From Paradevosia shaoguanensis (GTDB lineage Bacteria > Pseudomonadota > Alphaproteobacteria > Rhizobiales > Devosiaceae): a stretch of 64,000 bases of DNA. Numbering within the stretch: the stretch's first letter is position 1; each line of letters begins with the position of its first letter. The stretch is taken from contig NZ_CP068983.1 of the NCBI RefSeq assembly GCF_016801025.1, positions 1,674,001 through 1,738,000 on the forward strand, given 5' to 3'. The notes under the pieces are model-generated. The model made no database searches. It worked only from the letters and a program-made list of their open reading frames with translations, and was not told the origin of the DNA. This document shows, piece after piece, positions 22,990-35,361 of this stretch. The position numbers were made by a program, and so were the translations under genes.

Positions 22990-25437
22990 TCAGCCGCCGA
23001 AGAGGCCGTTGATGATGTCCACCACGGTGGTCTTGCGCTGGGGCTCGACGGGGACCTGCTGGACGGGCTGTTGCTGGGGGACGTCAGCGGGGGGCTGGAC
23101 GTAGACCGGCTGCTGCTGGTCGACCGGCTGCTGGACCTGTTGCTGCTGGTCGAAGGCCTGCGGCTCCATGCCCACGATATCCTGCGGCAGGGTCTGCTGC
23201 TGGCCGACGATGTCGGTGGTCGGCGCCGGCTGGGCCGGCTGCAGGAACTGCTGGGGCACGGGCTCATAGACCTGCTCGCCATCGGGGGTGAGCACGGGCT
23301 GGCCGTTGGCATCCATCATCGGCTGCATGGGGGCTTCGGCAATAGTGGGCTGGCTGATGCCGCCCGGCAGCGCGGCGACCGTCAGGCCCTGATGCGCTTT
23401 GTTCATGAACTCGGACCAGATCTGCACCGGGACGTTACCGCCCGAGAGCGAGGTCTTCTTGTCGTCGTCGTTACCCAGCCAGACGCCGGTGACCATGTGC
23501 GAGGTATAGCCCACGAAGAGCGCGTCGCGTGCCTTCTGGGACGTACCGGTCTTGCCGCCCACGGGCCAGCTGCCCAGATGCGCGCCCTTGCCGGTACCGA
23601 CCTGGACGGCGGTGGTGAGCATGTCGTTCATCTCGGCGAGGACGGGCGGGGAGATCACCTGGCCCGGACCGCCGGCGACGGCGTCGTAAAGGGTCTTGCC
23701 GCTGGCCGTCTCGATATGGGTGATGACATTGGCGATGACGCCGTTGCCGCCATTGGCGAAAGGCGCATAGGCGGCGGTCAGCTCGAGGAGCGAGACTTCG
23801 GACGTGCCCAGAGCGATCGAGGGCACCGCATCCATGTGCGAGGAAATGCCCATGCGCATGGCGGTGTCGACGACGACCTGCGGGGTGACGTCGATGGCGA
23901 GGCGCGCGGCGATGGTATTGAGCGAATAGGCGAGACCCGTCCGCAGCGTCACCGGGCCGTTATACTTGCGCGAGGCGTTTTCCGGGCTCCAGCCGTTGAA
24001 GGTGAAAGGCGAGTCATCGGCGACGGTATCGGGCGTATAGCCCTTTTCCATGGCGGCGAGATAGACGAAGGGCTTGAAGGCCGAGCCGGGCTGGCGGCGC
24101 GCGGTGACGGCGCGGTTATACTGGCTCTTGGCGTAATCGACGCCGCCCACCATGGCGCGCACGGTGCCATCGGGCTCCATCGAGACGAGGGCACCCTGCG
24201 AGAAGCCGCGCTTGGGACCTTCCTTGGCCACGGCTTCCTTGACGATGAACTCGGCCTGCTTCTGGAGATCCCAGTTGATCGTGGTCTGGACGATCACGTC
24301 TTCCTTGATGTCCCCGATATAGGCCTGCATCAGGCTTTCCACCCAGTCGGCGACATAGGATTCGGCGCCGGCGACCTTGGTGCGGATGGGCTGGCCGGGG
24401 CTGATGGTGGCAGCCTTGGCCTCGTCCTGGGTGATGTAGCCTTCCTCGGCCATGGCCTGGAGCACCAGCTTCTGGCGCTGGGCGGCCCGCTCGGGATTGG
24501 ACTTGGGATTATAGGTCGAAGGCGCCTTGAGGACGCCGGCGAGCATGGCGGCCTGCGCGAGCGAGAGATTGCGCGCCGAGACGCCGAAATAGGTCTGCGC
24601 CGCCGCTTCGATGCCGTAGGAATTGTGGCCGAAGAACATGCGGTTGAGGTAGAGCTCGAGAATCTGTTCCTTGGAATAGTTGCGCTCGAGCCAGAGGGAG
24701 AGCACGGCTTCCTGCACCTTACGACCAAGGGTCTGGTCGGGCGAGAGGAAGAGGTTCTTGGCGACCTGCTGGGTGATGGTCGAGGCACCGCGGGTGACCC
24801 CGCCGGCCTTGAGGCTTTCGAGCGCCACGGCGGCCAGGCCCATCGGATCGATGCCGAAATGGCTCATGAAGCGGCGGTCTTCGATGGAGATGAAGGCGGC
24901 CGGCACGTAATAGGGCAATTCGCGGATGGCGACGGCTTCGCCGCCGGTCTTGCCGCGATTGGAGATCAGCTGGCCGTCGGCGGCGAGGATGCGGATATTG
25001 GGCGGCCGGTCGGGCACGGCCCAGGTATCGGAAGCCGGGAGCTGGGCAGCGAAATAGACCACGACGCCGGCCGCGGCGATGCCGCCCCAGACAGCGAGGA
25101 TGAATACCCAGTAGAAGAGGCGCATGAGAAAGCCGCCGCCCGAGCGCCTGCGGCTCTTTTTGGCCTTGGCGGGCTTGGCCTTGCCGCGCTGCGGCTTGCG
25201 GGGCGGAGGCGGCGTACCGCTGCCGCTGCGCTCGTCATCGACGAAATTGCCGACGGCAACCGCGCCCATGGAGGGTTCGACTTTTTTGGCTCCCCAACCC
25301 GTACGCTTGGGCGCAGCCTTCTGGCCGCGCTTGTTGGCCGGCTGCCCGCCGACGCGATCTTCTGGAGAGATGCGAAATTCCATGAACTGAGCCCCGGGGC
25401 CAACCTTTGAGCTTCCTGCCATTTCGGCGAAAGCCAT
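22990..25437 (-). CDS. mrcA: penicillin-binding protein 1A, bifunctional transglycosylase/transpeptidase
   Basis: 815 residues, anchored in the inner membrane. A basic, Pro/Lys-rich cytoplasmic tail (1-102) precedes one membrane helix (about 103-131). The GT51 domain has the catalytic E186 in SIEDRRFMSHFGID, and RGASTITQQVAKNLF (216-230). The transpeptidase has S452-x-x-K455 (RRQPGSAFKP), S505-L-N507 and K629-TGTS. The last 125 residues are an unusual Gln/Pro-rich tail (PQQFLQPAQPAP, QQQQVQQPVDQQQ) ending in hydrophobic VVDIINGLFGG. The start could be M6 or M19 instead. Polymerises and cross-links peptidoglycan in elongating or polar growth. Confidence 0.93.
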   Translation of the reverse strand: MAFAEMAGSSKVGPGAQFMEFRISPEDRVGGQPANKRGQKAAPKRTGWGAKKVEPSMGAVAVGNFVDDERSGSGTPPPPRKPQRGKAKPAKAKKSRRRSGGGFLMRLFYWVFILAVWGGIAAAGVVVYFAAQLPASDTWAVPDRPPNIRILAADGQLISNRGKTGGEAVAIRELPYYVPAAFISIEDRRFMSHFGIDPMGLAAVALESLKAGGVTRGASTITQQVAKNLFLSPDQTLGRKVQEAVLSLWLERNYSKEQILELYLNRMFFGHNSYGIEAAAQTYFGVSARNLSLAQAAMLAGVLKAPSTYNPKSNPERAAQRQKLVLQAMAEEGYITQDEAKAATISPGQPIRTKVAGAESYVADWVESLMQAYIGDIKEDVIVQTTINWDLQKQAEFIVKEAVAKEGPKRGFSQGALVSMEPDGTVRAMVGGVDYAKSQYNRAVTARRQPGSAFKPFVYLAAMEKGYTPDTVADDSPFTFNGWSPENASRKYNGPVTLRTGLAYSLNTIAARLAIDVTPQVVVDTAMRMGISSHMDAVPSIALGTSEVSLLELTAAYAPFANGGNGVIANVITHIETASGKTLYDAVAGGPGQVISPPVLAEMNDMLTTAVQVGTGKGAHLGSWPVGGKTGTSQKARDALFVGYTSHMVTGVWLGNDDDKKTSLSGGNVPVQIWSEFMNKAHQGLTVAALPGGISQPTIAEAPMQPMMDANGQPVLTPDGEQVYEPVPQQFLQPAQPAPTTDIVGQQQTLPQDIVGMEPQAFDQQQQVQQPVDQQQPVYVQPPADVPQQQPVQQVPVEPQRKTTVVDIINGLFGG

Positions 25438-25613
25438 TTCAAGCGCCTTGAGCCAAGCATTTAGCAGCTAGGAGCGGGTGACAAAACCCTTTCCCGAGCG
25501 CTTGGCGGCACTTTACGCTATCGCGAGAAAATGTGGCTGGTTTATGTGGGCCGCGCTGCCGGCGGCACGCCTGTTGCGGCTGGGTAACAGCGGTTTTGGG
25601 GGATGGAGGGGAC

Positions 25614-25982
25614 ATGGCCGAGGGGCCGGAAGCCGTGCTCGCGCTTTATGGCGAGCGGATCAACAACCATCGGTTCGATGATCTCGTCGAGCTGATTTCG
25701 GACGAGGCCACGTTCTGGTTCTCGGAAGGCTCCTATAGCGGAGAGGCCATCCGCCGGGCGTTCGAGCGCACCTGGGGGCAGGTGGCGGACGAGCACTACT
25801 GGCTCGAAGACATGCGCTGGATCGCCATGAGCGAGAGCGCGGCGAGCTGCATCTACCGGTTCCGCTGGCGCGGAATGGTCGGCGGGGAGATGCATGAAGG
25901 CAGCGGCCGCGGCACGAGCGTGCTGCGCAAGGAGGCCGGCGGCTGGAAGATCGTTCACGAGCATTTGAGCCCGGAACGGTAG
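25614..25982 (+). CDS. SnoaL/NTF2-like protein
   Basis: 122 residues from ATG 25614, chosen because GGAGGGG precedes it; the frame is open to 25533. The sequence has the NTF2-like cone fold signature: an N-terminal helix EAVLALYGERINNHRFDDLVELI, then strands DEATFWFSEG and a C-terminal KEAGGWKIVHEHLS. Such domains bind small hydrophobic molecules or serve as enzymes or immunity modules. No catalytic residue set is evident. It is divergent from PBP1A; no operon partner. Confidence 0.7.
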   Translation: MAEGPEAVLALYGERINNHRFDDLVELISDEATFWFSEGSYSGEAIRRAFERTWGQVADEHYWLEDMRWIAMSESAASCIYRFRWRGMVGGEMHEGSGRGTSVLRKEAGGWKIVHEHLSPER

Positions 25983-26017
25983 GCCGCGAACTTTTCGACC
26001 CTTTGCGGCAGGCTCTC

Positions 26018-26040
26018 CGCCCCGGTCTTTGCCGGGGGCG
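26018..26040. repeat. degenerate REP-like stem-loop
   Basis: CGCCCCGG and CCGGGGGCG flank TCTTTG; similar to the solo palindromes but with one extra G. It lies 36 nt past the NTF2-like gene and might terminate it. Confidence 0.45.
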
Positions 26041-26087
26041 AGAACGCGTGCTCGGACGTTCCAGCCAATAATCCTCATCGATGAGTC

Positions 26088-26156
26088 GTTTAGTGTTGTC
26101 AAGAACAAATCGATATGCACTAAACTACTTTCAGTCTAACTGACTGAAAGAGGAGG
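26088..26156 (+). promoter_or_regulatory. AT-rich promoter/leader with two inverted repeats before the NHL-repeat gene
   Basis: GTTTAGTG (26088-26095) and CACTAAAC (26118-26125) form perfect 8-bp arms. They enclose a -35-like TTGTCA (26096-26101); a weak -10 such as TAAACT (26121-26126) would sit 19 nt on. Directly after, CTTTCAGTC and GACTGAAAG (26128-26150) form a perfect 9-bp hairpin that abuts the ribosome site AGGAGG (26151-26156), ten bases before ATG 26166. Both a repressor dyad and an RNA structure controlling access to the ribosome site are possible. Confidence 0.6.
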
Positions 26157-26165
26157 ATTAATACT

Positions 26166-27662
26166 ATGATAGTATCTCGTCTACGGGCAATAATAATACA
26201 AATTACTATTCTCTGTTCTGCGGCATTGCTGCTGGCAGGAGCAGCAAGGGCAGCGGATACGGAGGTGCTGACCAAGAGTGGAGCGCTGGAGCGGCTGTTC
26301 GAGCAGACCGGGGTCTATAACGAGGCGCTGGAGGGCGAGACGCCGGACTTCGTCATCGACCCGGCCTGGCCGCAACCGCTGCCCAATGGCTGGATCCTGG
26401 GGCAGATCGGCGGGCTCTATGTCGACCAGCACGACCATGTGTGGATCTACAACCGCCCGCGCACGCTGACCAACGAGGAGGCCGGAGCGCTCGAGCCGCT
26501 GGAGGGCGCGACCAATGACGACGGGCAGCCGGTCAATGCGCTCGGCTTCGCGCGACCCTATGGGGCACTGGCCGATTGCTGCAAGCCGGCGCCCTCGGTG
26601 CTTGAATTCGACGCGGACGGCAAGCTGCTGCGCGCCTGGGGCGGGCCGGCGGACCCGGATTTCATCGGGGTGCGCTGCAAGGAGGAGGACGGCTGCCTCT
26701 GGCCCAATAGCGAGCACGGCATCTATGTCGACCAGAACGACAATATCTGGCTGGGCGGCAATAGCGGCAAGGTGCCGGACAAGCCGACGGCCTGGACGAC
26801 CAACAAGGAAGGCGCCGACGGCTACCTGCTCAAGTTCGACATGGACGGCAATTTCAAGATGCGCGTCGGCGGGCCGGGCAAGGACGGGCCGGACAGCAAC
26901 GACACCGATTCCGGCTTTGGGGGCACGCCCCAGCTGTACCAGCCGGCCGACATGGTGGTGGACCCGGAAACCAACCGGCTCTACATCGCCGACGGCTACG
27001 GCAACCGCCGGATCGTGATCGTGGATGCGGATACGGGCAAGTATATCGGCCATTTCGGCGCCTACGGGAACAACCCGATCGACGACGCGGCGGCCAAGGC
27101 TGCGGGTCCGTGGATGAACGACTATGCCAATGGCAACAGCAAGCCAGCCTTCTTCCGCAACCCGGTGCATTGCGTGAAGATCGCCGACGACGGCAAGATC
27201 TATGTCTGCGACCGCGGCAATGACCGCATCCAGGTGTTCGACAAGAAGGACCCGACACTGGGCACGCAATGCGCCAATCCGGACGGAACAGCGGGCAAGT
27301 GCGGGTTCGTCACGGAACAGCTCATCAGCGAACACACCAATACCTCGGTGCCGGGCACGGCCGTGTCGATGAGCTTTTCGCCGGACGAGGGGCAGAGCTG
27401 CCTCTATGTGGGCGACAACTCGAACATGACCATCTACATCCTCAACCGCGACAAGCTCGAGGAACTCGCCCGGTTCGGCCGCAGCGGGCAGATGCCCGGC
27501 GAATTCCACTGGCTGCACCAGGTGAGCGTGGATGGCGCCGGCAATATCTACACGGCGGAAGTCGACACCGGCAAGCGCATCCAGAAGTTCATCCGCTACG
27601 GCGAAGAAGGCTGCAGCGGCACGGGTTCGGCGACCGTGGGCGGACCGCTGGCGGCGAAGTAG
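26166..27662 (+). CDS. secreted NHL-repeat (six-bladed beta-propeller) protein
   Basis: 498 residues. A signal peptide (1-29, ending AGAARA-ADTE) directs export. The mature part consists of NHL-type blades: GGLYVDQHDHVWIYNR, HGIYVDQNDNIWLGGN, DMVVDPETNRLYIADGYGNRRIV, HCVKIADDGKIYVCDRGNDRIQVF and HQVSVDGAGNIYTAEVDTGKRIQKF. Paired cysteines (DCCKP, VRCKEEDGC, HC...VC, QC...KC) suggest disulfides. Relatives are annotated as peptidylglycine lyase-like or plain NHL proteins; the catalytic residues of the lyase are not evident. The first eleven codons contain four ATA, very rare in this GC-rich genome. Function unknown. Confidence 0.78.
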   Translation: MIVSRLRAIIIQITILCSAALLLAGAARAADTEVLTKSGALERLFEQTGVYNEALEGETPDFVIDPAWPQPLPNGWILGQIGGLYVDQHDHVWIYNRPRTLTNEEAGALEPLEGATNDDGQPVNALGFARPYGALADCCKPAPSVLEFDADGKLLRAWGGPADPDFIGVRCKEEDGCLWPNSEHGIYVDQNDNIWLGGNSGKVPDKPTAWTTNKEGADGYLLKFDMDGNFKMRVGGPGKDGPDSNDTDSGFGGTPQLYQPADMVVDPETNRLYIADGYGNRRIVIVDADTGKYIGHFGAYGNNPIDDAAAKAAGPWMNDYANGNSKPAFFRNPVHCVKIADDGKIYVCDRGNDRIQVFDKKDPTLGTQCANPDGTAGKCGFVTEQLISEHTNTSVPGTAVSMSFSPDEGQSCLYVGDNSNMTIYILNRDKLEELARFGRSGQMPGEFHWLHQVSVDGAGNIYTAEVDTGKRIQKFIRYGEEGCSGTGSATVGGPLAAK

Positions 27663-27673
27663 GATCACAAAAG

Positions 27674-27702
27674 AAAAGCCCCGGCGCGCGCCGGGGCTTT
27701 TT
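27674..27702. terminator. bidirectional terminator between NHL-repeat gene and gyrB
   Basis: AAAAGCCCCGGCG and its complement CGCCGGGGCTTTT form a long GC stem with A-run and T-run at either side, serving both converging genes. Confidence 0.9.
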
Positions 27703-27725
27703 GCATCACAGGCCTCGCGGCGAGG

Positions 27726-31393
<3,668 letters not shown>

Positions 31394-31410
31394 GGGGCCC
31401 GGCGGAACGC

Positions 31411-32529
31411 CTAGACGCGCATCGGCATGAGGACGTAGAGCGCCTTGGCGTCACCATCCTCGCGCACAAGCGTGGGCGAGCCGGCATCGTTGAAGAGGAA
31501 GACGGCGTTGTCCGAACGGATCTGGCCGACGATGTCGAGGAGATAGCGGGCGTTAAAGCCGATCTCGAAATTGTCGGTGGTGAAATCGACCGGCAGTTCT
31601 TCCGAGGCCGTGCCGTGGTCGGGATTGGTGACCGAAAGCTCGAGCTGGCCCTGGTTGAGCGAGAGCTTCACGGCCTTGCCGCCACGGTCCGAAGCGATGG
31701 TGGAAACGCGGTCGACGGCGGTCGCGAAGGCGGCGCGGTCGACATTCATTTCCTTGTCGTTGTTCTTGGGGGTGACGCGGTCGTAATCGGGGAAAGTGCC
31801 CTCGATGAGCTTGGAGAGCAGGACGACCGAGCCGAGGGTGAAGCGGATCTTGGTGTCGGAGACTTCCACCGCGACGTCGCCTTCGGCGCCATCGAGGAGT
31901 TTCTGGACCTCGCCCACGGTCTTCTTGGGGACGATGACGCCGGGCATGCCGGAGGCGCCGGCAGGAGCATCGGTCTCGGCACGAGCCATGCGGTGGCCAT
32001 CGGTGGCTACGGCGCGCAGGGTCGGCTTGCCGTTGACCTCGAGCGTGTGGAGATAGATGCCGTTGAGGTAGTAGCGCGTCTCTTCGTTGGAGATGGCGAA
32101 CTGGGTGCGCTCGATCAGCTCGCGCATGGTGGCGGCGGGGATCGAGAAATTGAAGCCGAACGTGCCCGATTTGAGATCGGGGAAGCTGTCCGGCGAGATG
32201 CAGGCGAGGTGGAAGCGCGAACGCCCTGAGGTGAGCAGCATCTGCTCGGCGCCCGAGGTTTCGAGCCGCACTTCGGCGCCGTCGGCGAGCTTGCGGACGA
32301 TTTCGTAGAGGGTATGGGCCGGGACAGTGGTGGTGCCCGGAGTGCCGACCATGGCCGGAACGCTCTCGGTCACCTCGATATCGAGGTCGGTGGCTCTGAG
32401 GTCGAGGCCCTCGGGCGTGGCCTTGAGCAGCACGTTGGCGAGGATCGGATAGGTGTTGCGGCGCTCAACGACCCGGTGCACGTGACCGAGCGACTTGAGC
32501 AGATGATTGCGTTCGAGCGTTACAAGCAT
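31411..32529 (-). CDS. dnaN: DNA polymerase III beta sliding clamp
   Basis: 372 residues, normal length, three repeated clamp domains. N-terminus MLVTLERNHLLKSLGHVHRVVERRNTYPILANVLL, the FHLACISPDSFPDL segment, domain boundaries near 120 and 250, and the C-terminal YVLMPMRV that lines the client-binding pocket. Lies between dnaA (127 nt upstream, with a terminator-like hairpin in the gap) and recF. Confidence 0.97.
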   Translation of the reverse strand: MLVTLERNHLLKSLGHVHRVVERRNTYPILANVLLKATPEGLDLRATDLDIEVTESVPAMVGTPGTTTVPAHTLYEIVRKLADGAEVRLETSGAEQMLLTSGRSRFHLACISPDSFPDLKSGTFGFNFSIPAATMRELIERTQFAISNEETRYYLNGIYLHTLEVNGKPTLRAVATDGHRMARAETDAPAGASGMPGVIVPKKTVGEVQKLLDGAEGDVAVEVSDTKIRFTLGSVVLLSKLIEGTFPDYDRVTPKNNDKEMNVDRAAFATAVDRVSTIASDRGGKAVKLSLNQGQLELSVTNPDHGTASEELPVDFTTDNFEIGFNARYLLDIVGQIRSDNAVFLFNDAGSPTLVREDGDAKALYVLMPMRV

Positions 32530-32567
32530 GACACCATACCCCTATTGACCTGCCCTCTCATGGGACA

Positions 32568-32592
32568 GCAAAAGCCCCGGCAAGCCGGGGCT
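32568..32592 (-). terminator. terminator-like hairpin between dnaA and dnaN
   Basis: On the minus strand AGCCCCGG-CTTG-CCGGGGCT is followed by TTTT. It lies 64 nt past the dnaA stop and 39 nt before the dnaN start, so dnaN must have its own promoter or depend on read-through. Confidence 0.75.
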
Positions 32593-32656
32593 CTGAATCT
32601 TCGCCCAGAGGGCTCCAAAAGGCAAGGGTCGGGGCGGAAAAACCGCCCGCCTTGCA

Positions 32657-34132
32657 CTATTCTTCAAGCATGCGCTTCAAGAGTTCGATCTCCTGGCAGA
32701 GATCGCCATCGTCCTTCATCATCTGCTCGACCTTGCGCACCGAATGCAGGACCGTGGTGTGGTCGCGCCCGCCGAAGCGGCGGCCGATCTCGGGCAGCGA
32801 GCGCGAGGTCAGCGACTTGGCCAGATACATGGCGATCTGGCGCGGACGGACGACGTCGCGCGAGCGGCGCGAGGAGAGGAGATCGTTGCGCGGCACCTTA
32901 TAGTGGCGCGAGACGATGCGCAGGATGTCCTCGATGCGAACCCGGCGCGCCTCGCGGGCGCGGATGAGGTCGGCGAGGGTCTTTTCAGCCAGGGCGACGG
33001 TGATCGGCTCGCCGGTGAGCTGGTTGGCGGCGACGAGGCGATTGACGGCGCCATCGAGGTCGCGGCCGTGGGAGACGACGACACGGGCCACGTAGTCGAG
33101 CACGGCCGGCGGGAAGCTGACGCCGGCGAAACGGGCCGAAGCCTGCTCGGCACGCTTGGCGACGATCGAGCGGCGCAGGTCGCCATCGAAGGTCATGATC
33201 GGGACGACAAGGCCGCCGGAGAGACGCGAACGCACGCGCTCGTCGAGCATTTCGAGATCACGCGGGGCGGCATCGCCCGCAACGACCACCTGCTTGGCGC
33301 CGGTCAGCAGGGCGCTCAGCGTATGGCCGAATTCGGTGGCCGACTTGCCCTGCAGGAATTGCATGTCGTCGATGAGGAGAAGATCGACCCGTCGCAGCCA
33401 TTCTTTGAAGCCGAGCGCGGACTGGCGCTGCACGGCGGTGATGAAATGGTACATGAAGTGGTCGGCGGTCAGATAGACGATGTTCCGGCCCGGCTCGCTG
33501 GCGCCCGCCGCCCAGGCGATGGCGTTGAGGAGGTGAGATTTGCCCAGGCCAACCGTCGAATGGATATAGACGGGGTTGAAGCTCACCGTGTTGTTGACCA
33601 CGGCGTGGGCCACCTGCCGGGCGACGCCCAGGGCGATCTCGTTGGAGGCGCCCGGAACGAAGGTCTCGAAAGTCTGGCGCGGATCGAGCGCGCTGCCCGA
33701 CAGGGCGTCGGCCTTGGCGGCCGCGGCAGCCGGCGTGTCGCGAATGAGACGCGGCGCGACGGGCTGGGGAATCTCGGCCGGTTTGGCGGCGGCAGCGGAG
33801 GGCTGCTCGGAAGCCTGCTGCGGCTCGGGCGCCGGGGCCAGCCGCGGACGGGCCTGGCCATTGACGCGCACGGTGAAATGCATGCGGGCGATCGACTGGC
33901 TTTCACCCTGGAAAGCCTCGAGAATCCGCTCGGCATAATTGGATTGAATCCAAGAACAGAGGAAACGGGTGGGCACCGACAGGTGCGCCAGGTCGTCAAC
34001 GACCTCTTCCAGCTCCAGTCGCGCAAACCAGGAGGTAAAGACATCCTCGCCGACCGCCGCCCTCAACCTGGCCCTCACCCGCGCGAAGAGTTCGCGATGT
34101 TCGCTGGTGTTGCCAGTAAGGTCTTCAGCCAT
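32657..34132 (-). CDS. dnaA: chromosomal replication initiator protein DnaA
   Basis: 491 residues from ATG 34132. Domain I (FARVRARLRAAVGEDVFTSWF) is followed by an Ala/Pro-rich domain II (about 95-150), AAA+ domain with Walker A GLGKSHLLN (Ser for the usual Thr), Walker B LLLIDDMQFLQGK, and domain IV with the signature GGRDHTTVLHSVRKVE. A second possible start at 34225 (MSNEAT) also has a GAGGG ribosome site, but the 31 intervening codons have a low third-position GC for this genome, so I prefer 34132. Heads the leftward replication gene group. Confidence 0.93.
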   Translation of the reverse strand: MAEDLTGNTSEHRELFARVRARLRAAVGEDVFTSWFARLELEEVVDDLAHLSVPTRFLCSWIQSNYAERILEAFQGESQSIARMHFTVRVNGQARPRLAPAPEPQQASEQPSAAAAKPAEIPQPVAPRLIRDTPAAAAAKADALSGSALDPRQTFETFVPGASNEIALGVARQVAHAVVNNTVSFNPVYIHSTVGLGKSHLLNAIAWAAGASEPGRNIVYLTADHFMYHFITAVQRQSALGFKEWLRRVDLLLIDDMQFLQGKSATEFGHTLSALLTGAKQVVVAGDAAPRDLEMLDERVRSRLSGGLVVPIMTFDGDLRRSIVAKRAEQASARFAGVSFPPAVLDYVARVVVSHGRDLDGAVNRLVAANQLTGEPITVALAEKTLADLIRAREARRVRIEDILRIVSRHYKVPRNDLLSSRRSRDVVRPRQIAMYLAKSLTSRSLPEIGRRFGGRDHTTVLHSVRKVEQMMKDDGDLCQEIELLKRMLEE

Positions 34133-34936
34133 TGTTTGCGCCTCGTTTCTTCCTGCCCATTGGCCAGGAATGCCGTTGTTATTGTCACGCCAAACTACGC
34201 GCCCGACTGTCGCTTCGTTGCTCATGTTTGGTGCCCTCTTCGCCGCCCTGCCCGACGATCCGTCCTGGAACGCCACAGGCCGCCTGCCCCGTGGTGGAAG
34301 CAGACAATATTACTCAATTGCCGCAACTTCGCTGCGGCACAAAAAACTACTTATACTGTCGTGAAACCGATCAGGCCGACCGGTGTTTTAGTCAGTGATA
34401 CGCCAACGCAAGTTTAGACAGTTTGCCGCAAAGAACTCATAAACGAACTGCTATACCCCAACATTGCTCCGCAACCTAAACTCGCCGCGAGAGACTGATT
34501 TTTGACTAGCCCCACGTCTGGTGTGCAATCCAGCTCGCGGGTCTTGGCGCCGCGTTTCTTGAACTGACGGGAGGCATCTTAGACAGCCAAATTTTGGCTC
34601 GCAACACGCGATTCATCGAAAAAGGGGGTTGACTCTCGCGAGCGCAAAAAGGTTTCCGCCCCCCTTGCCGGGACGGGTAGGCAAGGCCCTGTGACTCAAG
34701 GCAGAATCGGCGCGCAAGAGGGACTTTGCTCAAAGAAATTTATTCCCGACGCTGTGCGAAAATGCGGGAGAAATCGCATGGAATGCCTGGCTTCGGCGCC
34801 TGGAATCGGCGCCGCAAGTAACTGGCAAATCTATGGATTTGAGTGCGACGTTTTTACCCGCCGCGTACCCGCATAAGCCAAACAAAAAGCCCCCGTTTCC
34901 GGGGGCTCGTCATCGTCCTGGCCTTGCGGCCCAGAC
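34133..34936. other. non-coding region upstream of dnaA, with rpsT terminator at its far end
   Basis: About 800 bases with lower GC than neighbouring genes and no credible gene apart from the possible dnaA extension. I found no consensus or one-mismatch DnaA boxes on either strand, hence no sign of a DnaA-type origin. Visible structures: a GCCGCA/TGCGGC stem-loop (about 34319-34339) and a -10-like TATAAG on the minus strand (rc of 34351-34356) that could belong to dnaA. Confidence 0.4.
34884..34907 (-). terminator. rho-independent terminator of rpsT
   Basis: On the minus strand AGCCCCCG-GAAA-CGGGGGCT followed by TTTTTG; 30 nt past the rpsT stop. Confidence 0.9.
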
Positions 34937-35200
34937 TTAGGCCAGGGCCTTGATGCGGTTGTTCAGGCGCGACACCTTGCGGTCGGCCAGGTTCTTGTGA
35001 ACGATGCCGTTGGTGGCAGCACGCTGCAGTTCCGGCTGGGCGGCCTTGAGAGCCTCGTTGGCAGCACCCTTGTCGCCCGAAGCGATGGCTTCCTCAACCT
35101 TGCGCAGGAAGGTCCGCATACGCGAGCGGCGCGACTTGTTGATGGCCGTGCGGGCTTCGATCTTGCGGGTGGCCTTCTTAGCCGACGGGGTATTGGCCAT
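34937..35200 (-). CDS. rpsT: 30S ribosomal protein S20
   Basis: 87 residues from ATG 35200 ([13 protein letters not shown]), the normal S20 start; an in-frame ATG 33 bases upstream is not used by the family. Lys/Arg-rich helices [20 protein letters not shown] and the C-terminal [18 protein letters not shown] are typical. Single-gene transcript with its own strong promoter and terminator between dnaA and mutM, a common rhizobial order. Confidence 0.97.
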   Translation of the reverse strand: MANTPSAKKATRKIEARTAINKSRRSRMRTFLRKVEEAIASGDKGAANEALKAAQPELQRAATNGIVHKNLADRKVSRLNNRIKALA

Positions 35201-35304
35201 GAATGTCCTCTTGGCGCTTGTCTCCCGAACCAAACGGCGCCGTAAGCGCGCTGGATACCGGAGTCTGAAATGAAAGCGGCGGCATCAGGCCGCCAAGTCG
35301 GCGC

Positions 35305-35334
35305 GTTATAGGCAGAGGGAGTGGCCCGCGTCAA
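35305..35334 (-). promoter_or_regulatory. sigma-70 promoter of rpsT
   Basis: On the minus strand TTGACG (35334-35329), 18 nt, TATAAC (35310-35305); 105 nt upstream of the start codon. It sits just downstream of the mutM stop, so rpsT need not depend on mutM transcription. Confidence 0.7.
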
Positions 35335-35361
35335 CTGGATTCAGCATCGGCGTTCCGGGCC

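Noticed and set aside
22933-25410. A plus-strand open frame of about 825 codons opposite PBP1A.
   Set aside because: PBP1A on the other strand has all catalytic motifs; this frame is its antisense shadow, rich in Gly, Asp, Arg and His.
34277-34936. Chromosome origin upstream of dnaA.
   Set aside because: No DnaA box cluster was found by eye; AT-richness alone is not enough. Kept only as a finding to be tested by GC skew.
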